DNA of 64,000 bases from Flavobacterium azizsancarii (GCF_027980145.1 NZ_JAMZNK010000002.1:124001-188000); one strand, 5' to 3'; counted from the stretch's first letter, positions 24,490 to 34,550 are shown. A program made the numbers and translations. Notes: generated by a model from the letters alone, not told the origin.

Positions 24490-26913
24490 ATGCTAAAGAA
24501 CTGGATCAACATATTTATTTACCACATCAAAAACAATAAGCTTTTTACGGCTTTGAATGTTTTGGGTTTGAGTATTGGAATCGCGGGATTAATTTTCGCT
24601 ATTTTATATTGGAATGATGAGCATTCATACGATCAGTGGAATCCTAATAAAGATAACGTATTTTTAGTCGCCAATCAAATGGATGCGACTACCTATTGGG
24701 CTTCAAGTTCAGCACCAATAGGATCTGCAGTAAAAGAAGCAAGCCCTGAAGTAGCATCTTACTGTTATTTGAACGGCAATTATGAAAATGATATTATTCG
24801 CGTTAATAATAAAAAAGTGCAGTCTGACAGAATAATTGCAGCACAAAAAAACTTCTTTGATTATTTTCCATATCAATTTATTGAAGGAAGTTCAAAAAAT
24901 GCATTACCAGATGTAAACAGTATTTGTTTGTCACAGGATTTGGCCATTCAGCTTTTTGGAAACCAACCTGCCGTAGGGAAACAAATCGTACTCCAGGGTA
25001 AAAACCTAATAGTAAGAGGTGTTTATAAACTCGATAAAAAATCAGTTTACAATCCTTCGTGCGTGGTTAATTTTATAGATACAAGAATTAAAGAAACCAT
25101 TCAGCAATGGGGTAATTTTCAATTTGTTCTGTTATTAAAATTAAAAAATCCCAATGACCAAAAGCAAGTGACTCAAAATCTTCAGAAAATATATTTTGCA
25201 AACATGACAACTCGTTTTGCAAAAGAGCAAGGTATTAAACCTGAAGAATTTATTAAGAAATATGGCGAGGTAAAACCAGGTTTAGAGTCATTATCATCTA
25301 TTCGATTACATACAAAAACCGGTGGTGTGGTAGAAGCAAACGGCAATCTTCAATTTTTGCTTATCATGGTTGGATTATCTGTTTTAATCCTAACGCTATC
25401 TATTGTAAATTATGTTAACTCTGCTACGGCAAATGCTGTAAAGAGAGCGAAAGAAGTGGGAGTTCGCAAAATCATAGGAGCTTCTAAATTTTCTATAATT
25501 CAACAATTTATTTTTGAAACTGCCATCATTTCGTTGTTTTCAATTTTAATATCATTGGTCATTGTCGAGATCTCTTTACCGTATTATAATGCTTTTTTAG
25601 ATAAATCACTCGTATTGCAAAGCGGACAGTTTTATATCCAGCTTGTTGCTATATTTTTCATAACTGTAATATTGGCAGGAATATTTCCGGCTGTGTATGT
25701 TGCTAATTTTGAACCATTAAAAGTATTAAAAGGAAATTTTGGAAGAAGTAAAAGCGGTGTGTGGCTTAGAAACGGGATGCTCATTTTTCAGTTTGCTGTA
25801 GCTGCTTTCTTTATTGTAGGATCTTATATTGTTTATGAGCAAATAGAGCTTATGAATGCAAAAGATTTGGGTTTTAGCGGAAAACAAATCCTTAATGTTT
25901 CATACCGAAATATCTATGGCGACGCAATAACTGATAAAGACCGTTTTGAACGATATAGTATTATTCAAAACCAATTAAAGCACATAAAAGGAGTGCAGCA
26001 AGTTGCAGGAGGTGGTTTTGTTTTTGGAAAAGGTGTAAAATCTGTAATAACATATCATTACAAGTATATAAAAATTGACGGAAGTAATGTACCAATAGAT
26101 TTTGGACTGCTGGAAATGATGAAAATAAAAGTTGTAAAAGGACGTTATTTGAGTCCGAAATTTGCACAGGATACCGTTACTTCGATGCTAATTAATGAAA
26201 CTGCCTTAAAGCTATTAAGTGAAAAAAATCCGATAGGTAAAAAACTGAGTTGGAACGGACAAGATGCCATTATTGTGGGAGTTGTAAAAGATTTTAATAT
26301 AGGAAATCCGGGAGATGCAATACCTCCAATGTCTTTTTTCCATTTTAAAAGCGTTCCTTGGTTTTCAGGACTTTTGAACAATATTTACATTACCGCTGAT
26401 CCTAAAACTATGCAACAAACCATAGGTGATATAGAAAATCTGTGGACAAAAAAGGTAGATACAGAATATCCATTTGTATATGATTTCGTAGATAAAGAAT
26501 ATAAGAAGTCGTATAGCAGTTATGTAAAGCAAAAAAATCTTTTCTCTTTATTGAATATTGTTGTTATTGTAATTGCACTCTTCGGGTTATTTGCTCTCGC
26601 TTCGTACTCTATAGAACGACGTATGAAAGAAATTGCGATTCGAAAAACCCTAGGCGCAGAAACAAATGTTTTATTAAAAGAACTTTGCAAACAATATGTC
26701 ATCTTTAGTATAGTAGGTTTTTTAATGGCTTTGTTTCCGGTTTATTATTTATTGGATAAGTGGTTAGAGAATTTTGCTTACCGAATTAGTATTTCTGTTT
26801 ATCCGTTTATAATTGGGTTCAGTGCTTTATTGATATTAACATTATTAGTTGTACTTACAAGAGCGTATCAGGCAACAAAAATTGATGTTTTAAAATATTT
26901 AAAATACGAATAA
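24490..26913 (+). CDS. MacB-type FtsX permease, paralog 1
   Basis: An 807-residue permease with duplicated MacB periplasmic-core plus FtsX units. Membrane segments are near residues 18-40 and about 285-405 (VKRAKEVGVRKIIGASKFS lies between), a helix lies near 425-450, and the last cluster is about 690-800 with ERRMKEIAIRKTLGAE. The two 'KEVGVRK/KEIAIRK' loops are typical FtsX coupling motifs for the ATPase. The first 111 bases differ from paralog 2 at only about nine positions, indicating recent duplication or gene conversion. Confidence 0.93.
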   Translation: MLKNWINIFIYHIKNNKLFTALNVLGLSIGIAGLIFAILYWNDEHSYDQWNPNKDNVFLVANQMDATTYWASSSAPIGSAVKEASPEVASYCYLNGNYENDIIRVNNKKVQSDRIIAAQKNFFDYFPYQFIEGSSKNALPDVNSICLSQDLAIQLFGNQPAVGKQIVLQGKNLIVRGVYKLDKKSVYNPSCVVNFIDTRIKETIQQWGNFQFVLLLKLKNPNDQKQVTQNLQKIYFANMTTRFAKEQGIKPEEFIKKYGEVKPGLESLSSIRLHTKTGGVVEANGNLQFLLIMVGLSVLILTLSIVNYVNSATANAVKRAKEVGVRKIIGASKFSIIQQFIFETAIISLFSILISLVIVEISLPYYNAFLDKSLVLQSGQFYIQLVAIFFITVILAGIFPAVYVANFEPLKVLKGNFGRSKSGVWLRNGMLIFQFAVAAFFIVGSYIVYEQIELMNAKDLGFSGKQILNVSYRNIYGDAITDKDRFERYSIIQNQLKHIKGVQQVAGGGFVFGKGVKSVITYHYKYIKIDGSNVPIDFGLLEMMKIKVVKGRYLSPKFAQDTVTSMLINETALKLLSEKNPIGKKLSWNGQDAIIVGVVKDFNIGNPGDAIPPMSFFHFKSVPWFSGLLNNIYITADPKTMQQTIGDIENLWTKKVDTEYPFVYDFVDKEYKKSYSSYVKQKNLFSLLNIVVIVIALFGLFALASYSIERRMKEIAIRKTLGAETNVLLKELCKQYVIFSIVGFLMALFPVYYLLDKWLENFAYRISISVYPFIIGFSALLILTLLVVLTRAYQATKIDVLKYLKYE

Positions 26914-26914
26914 G

Positions 26915-29323
26915 ATGCTAAAGAACTGGACCAACATATTTATATATCACATCAAAAACAATAAGCTTTTTACAGCTCTGAATATTTTGGGTTTGAGTAT
27001 TGGAATTGCGGGATTAATTTTTGCCACTTTGTATTGGAATGATGAACATTCGTATGATCAGTGGAATCCTGAAAAAGATAAAATTTACGCTGTTCTAAAT
27101 GATATTGGCGGTGGTAATGTTTGGGCTGTCAATTCTCCTGTACCGGGACCGCTCTTAAAATCAACTGCAGATGTACAGGATTATTGTTATTTTTCAAGTA
27201 ATTACGAAAAGGAAACCATACAGTACAATGGGAAAATAGAATTGGTCGATAAGATTTTTTCTGCTCAGGGCAATTTCTTTTCTTTTTTTCCTTTCGAATT
27301 TATTAGAGGTAATAAAAAAGACGCTCTTCATGACCGTAATAGTATCGCGTTTTCTGAAGAGACAGCTGCCCGTTTGTTTAAGAATGAAAACCCAATGGGA
27401 AAACAGGTTAAATATGCTGAAAATTATTATGTCGTTCGCGGTATATACAGCTTATCCAAAAAATCTTCGGTAATGCCTGCTGCAGTTACTAGTATAATAG
27501 AGGAAAATCTGGAAAAGAAGAAAGATAACTGGGGATTAAATTTTGGATTAATTCTAAAATTAAACAAACAAAGCGATACGACTGCTGTCCTTAAAAGGCT
27601 GAATACTATTTATATTGAAAATTGTTATAAAAAACAGGCAAAAGCTGAAGGAATAACCTTTGATGCTTACTTAAAGCTCTATGGCGAACTGACAAAGCCA
27701 AAATTACTGGCATTTTCAAAGTCGAGGCTTCATCAGGGAAACTGCCCTTTTCCGGAAGGAACCGGAAATCTTCAGTTTTTAAAAATTTTAATGGGATTAT
27801 CGATTCTTATTTTAGTATTATCAATTGTAAATTACATTAATCTTGCTACTGCAAATGCGGCTAAACGTGCTAAAGAGGTTGGTGTAAGAAAGATCGTTGG
27901 TGCTGCAAAGTCACAAATTATCACTCAATTTGTATTTGAAACCACATTAATTACGCTTTTTTCGCTCTTGTTAGCATTGGTAATTGTCGAACTTTCACTT
28001 CCTTTTTATAATTCACTTATAGGCACAAATTTAATCCTTGAAAGTTCTCAGTTTTATTTACAGTTAATAGTCATTTTTGTAATTGTCATTTTGGTTTCCG
28101 GAGTTTTACCCGCTATTTATGTTTCTAATTTTGAGCCTTTAAAGGTTCTAAAAGGAAATTTTTCCCGCAGTAAAAACGGAATCTGGCTTAGAAATGGTAT
28201 GCTGGTTTTGCAATTTGCGATCGCAACTTTTTTTATAATTGGTTCTTTTATAGTATATCAGCAGGTCAACTATATGGCCAATAAAGATTTAGGTTTTAAA
28301 GGAGCTCAGGTAATGGATATTTCTTTTAAACCCAAAAAAGAAAAAAATCAATTTGAACGGTACAAAATAATACAACAGGAACTTTTGAAAATAAAAGGGG
28401 TTCAGGCCGTTTCAGCTGGAGTATTTTCTATAGGAAATGATGTTAATTCTTGGTCAGGATTGCATTATAAAGACAATAAGGAAGTCATAACACAGCAAAT
28501 GCCAATTGATTTTGGAATGCTGGATCTTCTGGGAATTAAGATAGCTAAAGGAAGGGATCTGACAAGTAAATTTGCTTCTGACACTATTAACAACGTTTTG
28601 CTTAATGAAGCTGCCGCTAAGACATTACAGGAAAAAGATCCTCTTAATAAAGAAGTTATTTGGGAAGGTAAAAAATTAAAAGTAGTAGGGATCGTAAAAG
28701 ACTTCAATTATTTTGGACTTGAAAATAACATTTCGCCAATGATTTTCATGCATATCAAAGCCTTTGACTGGATGTCTAGGGACATGTCTAATATTTCGGT
28801 TAAAATTCAGCCAAAAGATATGCCTGAAACAATTGCTGCAATTGATAAATTCTGGAGAACAAAGGTAGATGCCGAATATCCTTTTGAATACAATTTTGTA
28901 GACAGAAGTTTTGCACGTACTTATAAAAATTATGAAAGTCAAAGTGAATTATTTTCTCTGTTAAACGGAATTGTGATTCTAATTGCCATTTTTGGATTGT
29001 TCGCTTTAGCTTCTTTTTCTATGGAAAGGAGGTTGCGTGAGATTGCTATCAGGAAAACACTAGGCGCTGATACAAATGTTCTGCTTAAAGATTTATCCAA
29101 ACAATATGTGATTTTTTGTGCGATTGGTTTTTTGATAGGAATTATTCCGGCATATCTTTTATTGCAAAAATGGTTAGAGGATTTCGCCTTTAGAATTGAT
29201 ATTCCCATCATTCCCTTTCTTGTAGCTTTTGTTGTTTTGATATTTTTGACATTAACTATTGTGCTTGCAAAAGCATATCAGGTCACTAAAATTGACGTTC
29301 TGAAATATTTAAAGTACGAATAA
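26915..29323 (+). CDS. MacB-type FtsX permease, paralog 2
   Basis: An 802-residue paralog starting one base after the preceding stop. It has the same layout: N-terminal membrane helix (LFTALNILGLSIGIAGLIFA), periplasmic core, FtsX segment with KRAKEVGVRKIVGAAKSQ, a second core, and a C-terminal FtsX segment with ERRLREIAIRKTLGAD, ending KIDVLKYLKYE. The periplasmic cores differ from those of paralogs 1 and 3 far more than the membrane parts, which suggests different partners or substrates outside the membrane. Confidence 0.93.
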   Translation: MLKNWTNIFIYHIKNNKLFTALNILGLSIGIAGLIFATLYWNDEHSYDQWNPEKDKIYAVLNDIGGGNVWAVNSPVPGPLLKSTADVQDYCYFSSNYEKETIQYNGKIELVDKIFSAQGNFFSFFPFEFIRGNKKDALHDRNSIAFSEETAARLFKNENPMGKQVKYAENYYVVRGIYSLSKKSSVMPAAVTSIIEENLEKKKDNWGLNFGLILKLNKQSDTTAVLKRLNTIYIENCYKKQAKAEGITFDAYLKLYGELTKPKLLAFSKSRLHQGNCPFPEGTGNLQFLKILMGLSILILVLSIVNYINLATANAAKRAKEVGVRKIVGAAKSQIITQFVFETTLITLFSLLLALVIVELSLPFYNSLIGTNLILESSQFYLQLIVIFVIVILVSGVLPAIYVSNFEPLKVLKGNFSRSKNGIWLRNGMLVLQFAIATFFIIGSFIVYQQVNYMANKDLGFKGAQVMDISFKPKKEKNQFERYKIIQQELLKIKGVQAVSAGVFSIGNDVNSWSGLHYKDNKEVITQQMPIDFGMLDLLGIKIAKGRDLTSKFASDTINNVLLNEAAAKTLQEKDPLNKEVIWEGKKLKVVGIVKDFNYFGLENNISPMIFMHIKAFDWMSRDMSNISVKIQPKDMPETIAAIDKFWRTKVDAEYPFEYNFVDRSFARTYKNYESQSELFSLLNGIVILIAIFGLFALASFSMERRLREIAIRKTLGADTNVLLKDLSKQYVIFCAIGFLIGIIPAYLLLQKWLEDFAFRIDIPIIPFLVAFVVLIFLTLTIVLAKAYQVTKIDVLKYLKYE

Positions 29324-29365
29324 AAGAGTAAATGTCTTTATTCTATTTAACCACTAACTATAACT

Positions 29366-31789
29366 ATGATACTAAACTATATCAACATATTTATTTACCG
29401 CTTAAAGCACAACAAGCTTTTCTCTTTTCTGAATATTCTAGGATTGTCAATAGGAATTTCCGGGCTGATTTTTGCACTACTTTACTGGAACGACGAACAA
29501 AATTACAATGCCTGGAATCCTGAAAAAGAAAAAGTATACCAGGTTTTGGTTCAACTAAGCGATATGCCTGCCTGGTCAGATTGTGCCTTATTCCTGAAAC
29601 CGGCTTTAGACGAAGATCCAAATATCGAATCTACATTATATGCTGATTCTGATTACTGGTATCAAAAGGATAAAATTATTTACAAAGGAAAAAAGGAATT
29701 TGTAGATAAAATTATCAATGTCGAACAAAATTTATTTTCTTTTTTTCCTTTCAAAATTATTCAGGGCGATGCAATTTCAGCTATAAAAGATGATTCCAGC
29801 ATTGCTATTTCAGATCTTACAGCTAAAAGGGTTTTTGGAAATGAAAACCCCATTGGGCAACAAATAAAATGCTTTGACCAGCTGTTTTCTGTACGGGCTG
29901 TTTATCATATTCCCGGAAATTCTTCGATTGCGCCAAATGCCATCATCAATAAAATGAAGAAACTGACCACTTCAGGAAAGACAAATCCGTTTATTTTAAA
30001 GTTATTATTAAAAGTAAAAGATCCGTCAAAAGTTGATCTGACAAGACAGAAACTCGAAAGAATTTACAACCATAATTTTATTGCGCAACTTGCCAAAGAA
30101 GCAGGTTTTACGCCCGAAGTTATGGCTAAAAAAGTAGGTCATTTTACGGTTATTCTTGAACCATTATCAAAAGCCAGATTACATTCGATAACAGATGGTT
30201 ATCCTGAAACACGAGGGAATTATCAATTTTTAATGATCATGATGGGGTTATCTCTTTTAATTCTCATTTTGTCGATTGTTAATTACATCAATCTCGCAAC
30301 CGCTAATGCCGTAAAGCGGGCGAAAGAAGTTGGAGTACGTAAAATTTCGGGTGCATCAAAAGGCGATATTATTAGTCAGTTTCTCTTTGAAACGGTTTTA
30401 ACCACGAGTTTTTCTATTTTACTGGCGTTAGTAATTGTAGAGCTGACTTTGCCGTATTACAACAATTTTTTAAACAAAAACATTGTACTTCTTGCCAGTC
30501 AGTTTTACATACAATTGATATTGATTTTTATCATTACAATTTTGACGGCAGGATTATTTCCGGCTATTTATATATCCAATTTCGAAACTTTTAAAGTTTT
30601 GAAAGGAAATTTCGAAAGAAGCAAAAACGGTATTTGGCTGCGTAACGGAATGCTTATTTTTCAGTTTGCCATTGCGGCCTTTTTTATTATTGGCTCAAAT
30701 ATAGTATACCAACAAATTAAATATTTACAGAATAAAGATTTGGGTTTTAAGGGCGATAAGGTAATTTCGGTTTCTTTAAATTTTCCATCGGTCGATTACC
30801 AGGGAGAAAATGCAGCGCAAAATATTTACAACAAATACAATATCATAAAACAGCAGCTCAACAAGATTAAAGGCGTTGAACAAATCTCGACGGGCCTTAT
30901 TGCGTTTGATGGTTCAGATAATTCTATAAATGCGGTTTTATACAATGATGAACTTTTTAAACAACGCATTATTCCTTTAGATTTTGGCATGTTTGAAATG
31001 TTGAACATCAAAATAATTAAGGGAAGAAATTTTGATAGAAAACGGGCTTCAGACACTATAAATTCTGTGATCATAAACGAAAGTGCATCAAAATTAATGA
31101 ATCTTAAAGATCCTCTTGGCAAGGAACTTTTAATTCGGGAACAAAAATTAAAAATAATTGGTATTGTTCAGGATTTTAACTTATTAAGTCCTGAATCAAA
31201 AGTACCGCCAATTGCTTTTTACAATATCAAAATGTTTGGTATGACACATAACATCAACAAAGTTTATGCAAAACTAAAACGGGATCATATGGAAAACACG
31301 ATTGCCAATATCGAAAAATTATGGTCGAAAGTTGATACCGAATATCCATTTCAATATGATTTCGTAGATAAAGAATATGCGAGAACTTATGAAGCTTACA
31401 CAAAACAAAAAAACTTGTTTTCACTGCTCAATATTGTTGTTGTTTTAATTGCTCTTTTTGGATTATTTGCACTTGCATCTTATTCCATACAAAGGCGTAT
31501 GAAAGAAATTGCAATAAGAAAAACGCTAGGAGCAGAAACAAATACTTTACTAAAAGAATTATCAAAACAATACATCCTGTACTGCGTAATAGGATTTTTA
31601 ATCGCCATTTTTCCAGTATATTATTTGCTGAATAAATGGCTAGAGAACTTTGCTTATCGAATAGAAATGTCGCTAATTCATTTCATTTTAGGCTTTGTAG
31701 TTTTATTAATTCTGACTTTAATAATTGTATTGTCAAGAGCTTATATAGCAACCAAAACTGATATTTTAAAATACTTAAAATACGAATAA
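29366..31789 (+). CDS. MacB-type FtsX permease, paralog 3
   Basis: An 807-residue paralog 42 bases after the previous gene. It starts MILNYINIFIYRLKHNKLF and ends KTDILKYLKYE, with the same two FtsX coupling loops (KRAKEVGVRKISGASKGD and QRRMKEIAIRKTLGAE). It is the most divergent of the three at the N-terminus. With a single ATPase upstream, the operon could build alternative homodimers or heterodimers. It is the last gene of the operon. Confidence 0.93.
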   Translation: MILNYINIFIYRLKHNKLFSFLNILGLSIGISGLIFALLYWNDEQNYNAWNPEKEKVYQVLVQLSDMPAWSDCALFLKPALDEDPNIESTLYADSDYWYQKDKIIYKGKKEFVDKIINVEQNLFSFFPFKIIQGDAISAIKDDSSIAISDLTAKRVFGNENPIGQQIKCFDQLFSVRAVYHIPGNSSIAPNAIINKMKKLTTSGKTNPFILKLLLKVKDPSKVDLTRQKLERIYNHNFIAQLAKEAGFTPEVMAKKVGHFTVILEPLSKARLHSITDGYPETRGNYQFLMIMMGLSLLILILSIVNYINLATANAVKRAKEVGVRKISGASKGDIISQFLFETVLTTSFSILLALVIVELTLPYYNNFLNKNIVLLASQFYIQLILIFIITILTAGLFPAIYISNFETFKVLKGNFERSKNGIWLRNGMLIFQFAIAAFFIIGSNIVYQQIKYLQNKDLGFKGDKVISVSLNFPSVDYQGENAAQNIYNKYNIIKQQLNKIKGVEQISTGLIAFDGSDNSINAVLYNDELFKQRIIPLDFGMFEMLNIKIIKGRNFDRKRASDTINSVIINESASKLMNLKDPLGKELLIREQKLKIIGIVQDFNLLSPESKVPPIAFYNIKMFGMTHNINKVYAKLKRDHMENTIANIEKLWSKVDTEYPFQYDFVDKEYARTYEAYTKQKNLFSLLNIVVVLIALFGLFALASYSIQRRMKEIAIRKTLGAETNTLLKELSKQYILYCVIGFLIAIFPVYYLLNKWLENFAYRIEMSLIHFILGFVVLLILTLIIVLSRAYIATKTDILKYLKYE

Positions 31790-31949
31790 ATCTTAAAAAA
31801 TACGGAAGTTATTTATTAAAGAGTTGTTAATTTATTTTTGATATAAAGTTTTCTACCTGATATTTAGGGCTAATTAGAGAATTGATATTTTATTTTTGTA
31901 ATAAATCAAACTCCTAAGACTAAAACAAGAATAGATTTAATAATAAACT

Positions 31950-32609
31950 ATGGAAAATTTTTTTGAACCCGTTGATCCCGAAAGTTGGGAACGACAACCT
32001 TATTTTGATTATTTTAATAATATTATAAAATGCAAATACACAATCAATGCGAATGTTGACATTACAGAATTGCTCCAAGTATCAAAAGGAAGGAAATTAA
32101 AGTTTTTCCCGTCATTTCTTTACGTAATTATGCGTTCTGTAAATCAGAACAAAGAATTTAGGATGAGTTATAATGATCAATATCAATTAGGTTATTGGAA
32201 TTACGTTGTTCCTTCATACACGATTTTTCATGAAGATGATAAAACTTTTTCAGATGTTTGGAGTGAATATCATGAAGATTTTAAGTTTTTCTATGAAACA
32301 ATAGTAGGCGATATAGAAAAATACAAGGATGTTAAAGGTATAAAAGCACGCTTAGATCGTCCTGCAAATTTTTGTTCTATTTCGGCTTTACCTTGGTTAA
32401 GTTTTACAAATTTTTCTCAAGATACATATCAGGAATCTAATTTCATGTTTCCGCTAATTCGTTTTGGAAAATACTTTAAGCAAGATGACAGAATATTAAT
32501 TCCGGTTGCAGTATTTGTAAACCATGCGGTTGCTGATGGATATCACACCAGTAAGCTGATTAATGATATGCAGGATTTTGCTAAAAATGCGGAAGATTGG
32601 ATGCTTTAA
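31950..32609 (+). CDS. Type A chloramphenicol acetyltransferase-like protein
   Basis: A 219-residue protein of the trimeric type A CAT fold, transferring acetyl from acetyl-CoA. The catalytic segment is VNHAVADGYHTSKLI (His192 and Asp196); the usual double His is Asn-His here, but the catalytic second His is kept. SALPWLSFTNF (145-155) is the other conserved active-site segment, and the length is typical. Chromosomal location beside ordinary genes, with no mobile element, suggests an intrinsic gene. Activity on chloramphenicol is not proven by sequence. Confidence 0.88.
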   Translation: MENFFEPVDPESWERQPYFDYFNNIIKCKYTINANVDITELLQVSKGRKLKFFPSFLYVIMRSVNQNKEFRMSYNDQYQLGYWNYVVPSYTIFHEDDKTFSDVWSEYHEDFKFFYETIVGDIEKYKDVKGIKARLDRPANFCSISALPWLSFTNFSQDTYQESNFMFPLIRFGKYFKQDDRILIPVAVFVNHAVADGYHTSKLINDMQDFAKNAEDWML

Positions 32610-32672
32610 TCAAAAAAAACGGAGAGTTTTATTAATCGAAAAACGGATTATCGAATGTGATTTCTAAATAAT

Positions 32673-32710
32673 AAAACCTCCAAAGTCATTGATTTTGGAG
32701 GTTTTAGTTT
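32673..32710. terminator. Bidirectional terminator
   Basis: AAAACCTCCAAA (32673-32684) pairs with TTTGGAGGTTTT (32694-32705) around a 9-base loop between the convergent CAT-like and SDR genes. Confidence 0.9.
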
Positions 32711-32728
32711 TATTGAAAATTATTTTAA

Positions 32729-33541
32729 TCAACCATGAGCAGCTACAGAAACATCAGCCCATTCTTCCCAGGTTGCTAATTTTTGCTCGTAAGTTTGTTT
32801 TGCAAATGGCAACGCTATTCTTCCTAAGAATAGGCGTAGTGGTGGATTTTCTGCTTCAACCAGTTTGATGATTGCAGGAACTGTAGCACTTGTTTTTCCG
32901 AAATTGTCAGGATCATGTCCTTCTGCTATTGCTTTTCTAAGTCCGTCATAAGCATCAATACTTTTACTATTGAAACCGTTACCCCAGATATCAGTAAAAT
33001 AACCGTTTGGTTCAACCAAAGTAACATTGATACCAAATTGTTTTACTTCCTGAGCCAGAGTTTCAGTAAGACCTTCTACGGCGAATTTAGACGCATTATA
33101 AAGACCTAAATTGGGTAAAGTGGCAATTCCTAAAATAGAAGAAACTTGTATAATATGACCGCTTTTTTGATTTCTCATAATTGGTAAAACTGCCTGAGTT
33201 AACCAAAGAGTTCCAAAGAAGTTCGTTTCAAATTGTGCTCTTGCTTCTGTTTCGCTGGCTTCTTCAACAGCTCCGTTTAGTGCATAACCTGCATTATTGA
33301 TCAGGATATCAATTGTACCAAAATGTTGTTTTACCTTTTCTACTAATGCAAATGAATCTTCGCGTTTATTTACGTCTAATGTTAAAGGCAAAATTGCGTC
33401 TCCGTATTGTGCTTTTAAGTCGGCAAGGGTATCGATATTTCGCGCTGTTGCAGCTACATTATATCCTTTTGCTAAAAGTGCTTCTGTCCAGGCTCTTCCA
33501 AATCCTTTTGATGCTCCTGAAATTAAAATTGTTTTTGACAT
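32729..33541 (-). CDS. SDR-family oxidoreductase
   Basis: A 270-residue classical short-chain dehydrogenase. The nucleotide-binding GASKGFGRAW is at 8-17, NNAGYALNG is near 87-95, the catalytic Ser is in IQVSSILG, and YNASK carries the Tyr-Lys pair at about 150. Substrate unknown. The promoter region carries a perfect TGACCG-TT-CGGTCA dyad, matching the one before the neighbouring tetR gene, so TetR control is likely. Confidence 0.93.
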   Translation of the reverse strand: MSKTILISGASKGFGRAWTEALLAKGYNVAATARNIDTLADLKAQYGDAILPLTLDVNKREDSFALVEKVKQHFGTIDILINNAGYALNGAVEEASETEARAQFETNFFGTLWLTQAVLPIMRNQKSGHIIQVSSILGIATLPNLGLYNASKFAVEGLTETLAQEVKQFGINVTLVEPNGYFTDIWGNGFNSKSIDAYDGLRKAIAEGHDPDNFGKTSATVPAIIKLVEAENPPLRLFLGRIALPFAKQTYEQKLATWEEWADVSVAAHG

Positions 33542-33605
33542 GATCTTAAATTATTAATTGTTAGTGGTGAATTATTAATGATATTGATATTTGTAATTAT
33601 TTTAG

Positions 33606-33619
33606 TGACCGTTCGGTCA
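33606..33619. promoter_or_regulatory. TetR operator before the SDR gene
   Basis: TGACCG-TT-CGGTCA is a perfect dyad with six-base arms, 65-78 bases before the SDR start. It shares TGACC-N4-GGTCA with the site at 34255-34270. Confidence 0.75.
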
Positions 33620-33638
33620 TTTTTATAAGAAAAAAAAA

Positions 33639-34238
33639 TTAAAGTGTGTTTTCCTCTATTATTTTTCTTAGGGTTTTGGTTATAATTCTCATTTTGTCAT
33701 TACTGCCTGAGACTCTTGATATAAGGTGACCACCTTCCATCATGGCAAACATAACGACTGCAAATTCCTCAGCATCCCATTCCGGTTCAAACTCTCCATT
33801 GGCAATTCCCTTATTTACACTATTAGCCAATAGCTGTTGATTAGAGTTACAGCCTTTATTTATTTTTGCTTTAACAACGGGGTTGGTATCATCTGCCTCT
33901 GTCCCGAAATTCAATAACGGACAACCGCCTGTAAGCGGAGGATTTACGGCATTGCTAAAAAAATCTATATAAGCAAAAAGCTCTTCTTTGGCCGTTTTAC
34001 TTTTACTCACTTCAGATAAAAGTTTATCACCCAATACCTTCATATTATGATCTACAGCGGCGCAAGCAAGGACATCTTTATTTTCGAAATGAACGTACAT
34101 GCTTCCCTTAGACAATTTGGTAGCCTCCATAATATCACTCATAGAAGTAGCGGCAATCCCTTTTGTGTTAAAGATTGGGGCTGCTTTCTCTAGAATGAAT
34201 TGTCTGGTTTCTTCTCCCTTTGTCATGATAGTTTTCAT
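33639..34238 (-). CDS. TetR/AcrR-family repressor
   Basis: A 199-residue regulator. The HTH is at about 10-55 (ILEKAAPIFNTKGIAATSMSDIMEATKLSKGSMYVHF). The C-terminal ligand domain resembles the TetR_C group that often has GGCPLLNFGTE. Met5 is an alternative start. It sits upstream of the SDR in the same direction, and dyads of the same sequence precede both genes, so it probably represses itself and the SDR until an unknown small molecule binds. Confidence 0.94.
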   Translation of the reverse strand: MKTIMTKGEETRQFILEKAAPIFNTKGIAATSMSDIMEATKLSKGSMYVHFENKDVLACAAVDHNMKVLGDKLLSEVSKSKTAKEELFAYIDFFSNAVNPPLTGGCPLLNFGTEADDTNPVVKAKINKGCNSNQQLLANSVNKGIANGEFEPEWDAEEFAVVMFAMMEGGHLISRVSGSNDKMRIITKTLRKIIEENTL

Positions 34239-34254
34239 TTACGGGTACAAATAT

Positions 34255-34270
34255 ATGACCGATTGGTCAT
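34255..34270. promoter_or_regulatory. TetR operator before tetR
   Basis: ATGACC-GATT-GGTCAT is a dyad with six-base arms, 17-32 bases before the tetR start. It matches the 33606-33619 site. Confidence 0.75.
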
Positions 34271-34354
34271 TTATGCAAATTGTTTTAATTTTTTGTGATA
34301 AGTTTCACATTTCATAGCTGCATTAATTGTGCGAATCTCACAAAAAGCGCAAGT

Positions 34355-34475
34355 TTATTTCACGCAGATTAGGCAGATTTAAGCAGATTTTTTAATTTAA
34401 ATGCTGACATAATAAAGAAATAAAAAATAATCTTCAATATCTGCTTAAATCTTTTTTAAATCTGCGTGAAACAAA
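34355..34475. repeat. Dispersed hairpin repeat
   Basis: Left arm CACGCAGATTAGGCAGATTT and AAGCAGATTT; right arm ATCTGCTTAAATCTTTTTTA and AAATCTGCGTGAA. The arms are complementary and separated by about 50 AT-rich bases. This element fills the gap before the GNAT gene. Confidence 0.65.
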
Positions 34476-34506
34476 AAATAACAATTTTTAATCAAATATT
34501 TTTATT

Positions 34507-34530
34507 TACGTATTTAACTACGTAGTTTTG
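34507..34530 (+). promoter_or_regulatory. Paired TACGTA sites over a -7 element
   Basis: Two palindromic TACGTA words (34507-34512 and 34519-34524) are spaced 12 bases apart. The second overlaps TAGTTTTG (34523-34530), which fits TAnnTTTG. They lie 21 bases before the GNAT-MarR operon and are candidates for MarR autoregulation. Confidence 0.45.
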
Positions 34531-34550
34531 CATTGTAAATTGTAAAAGAA

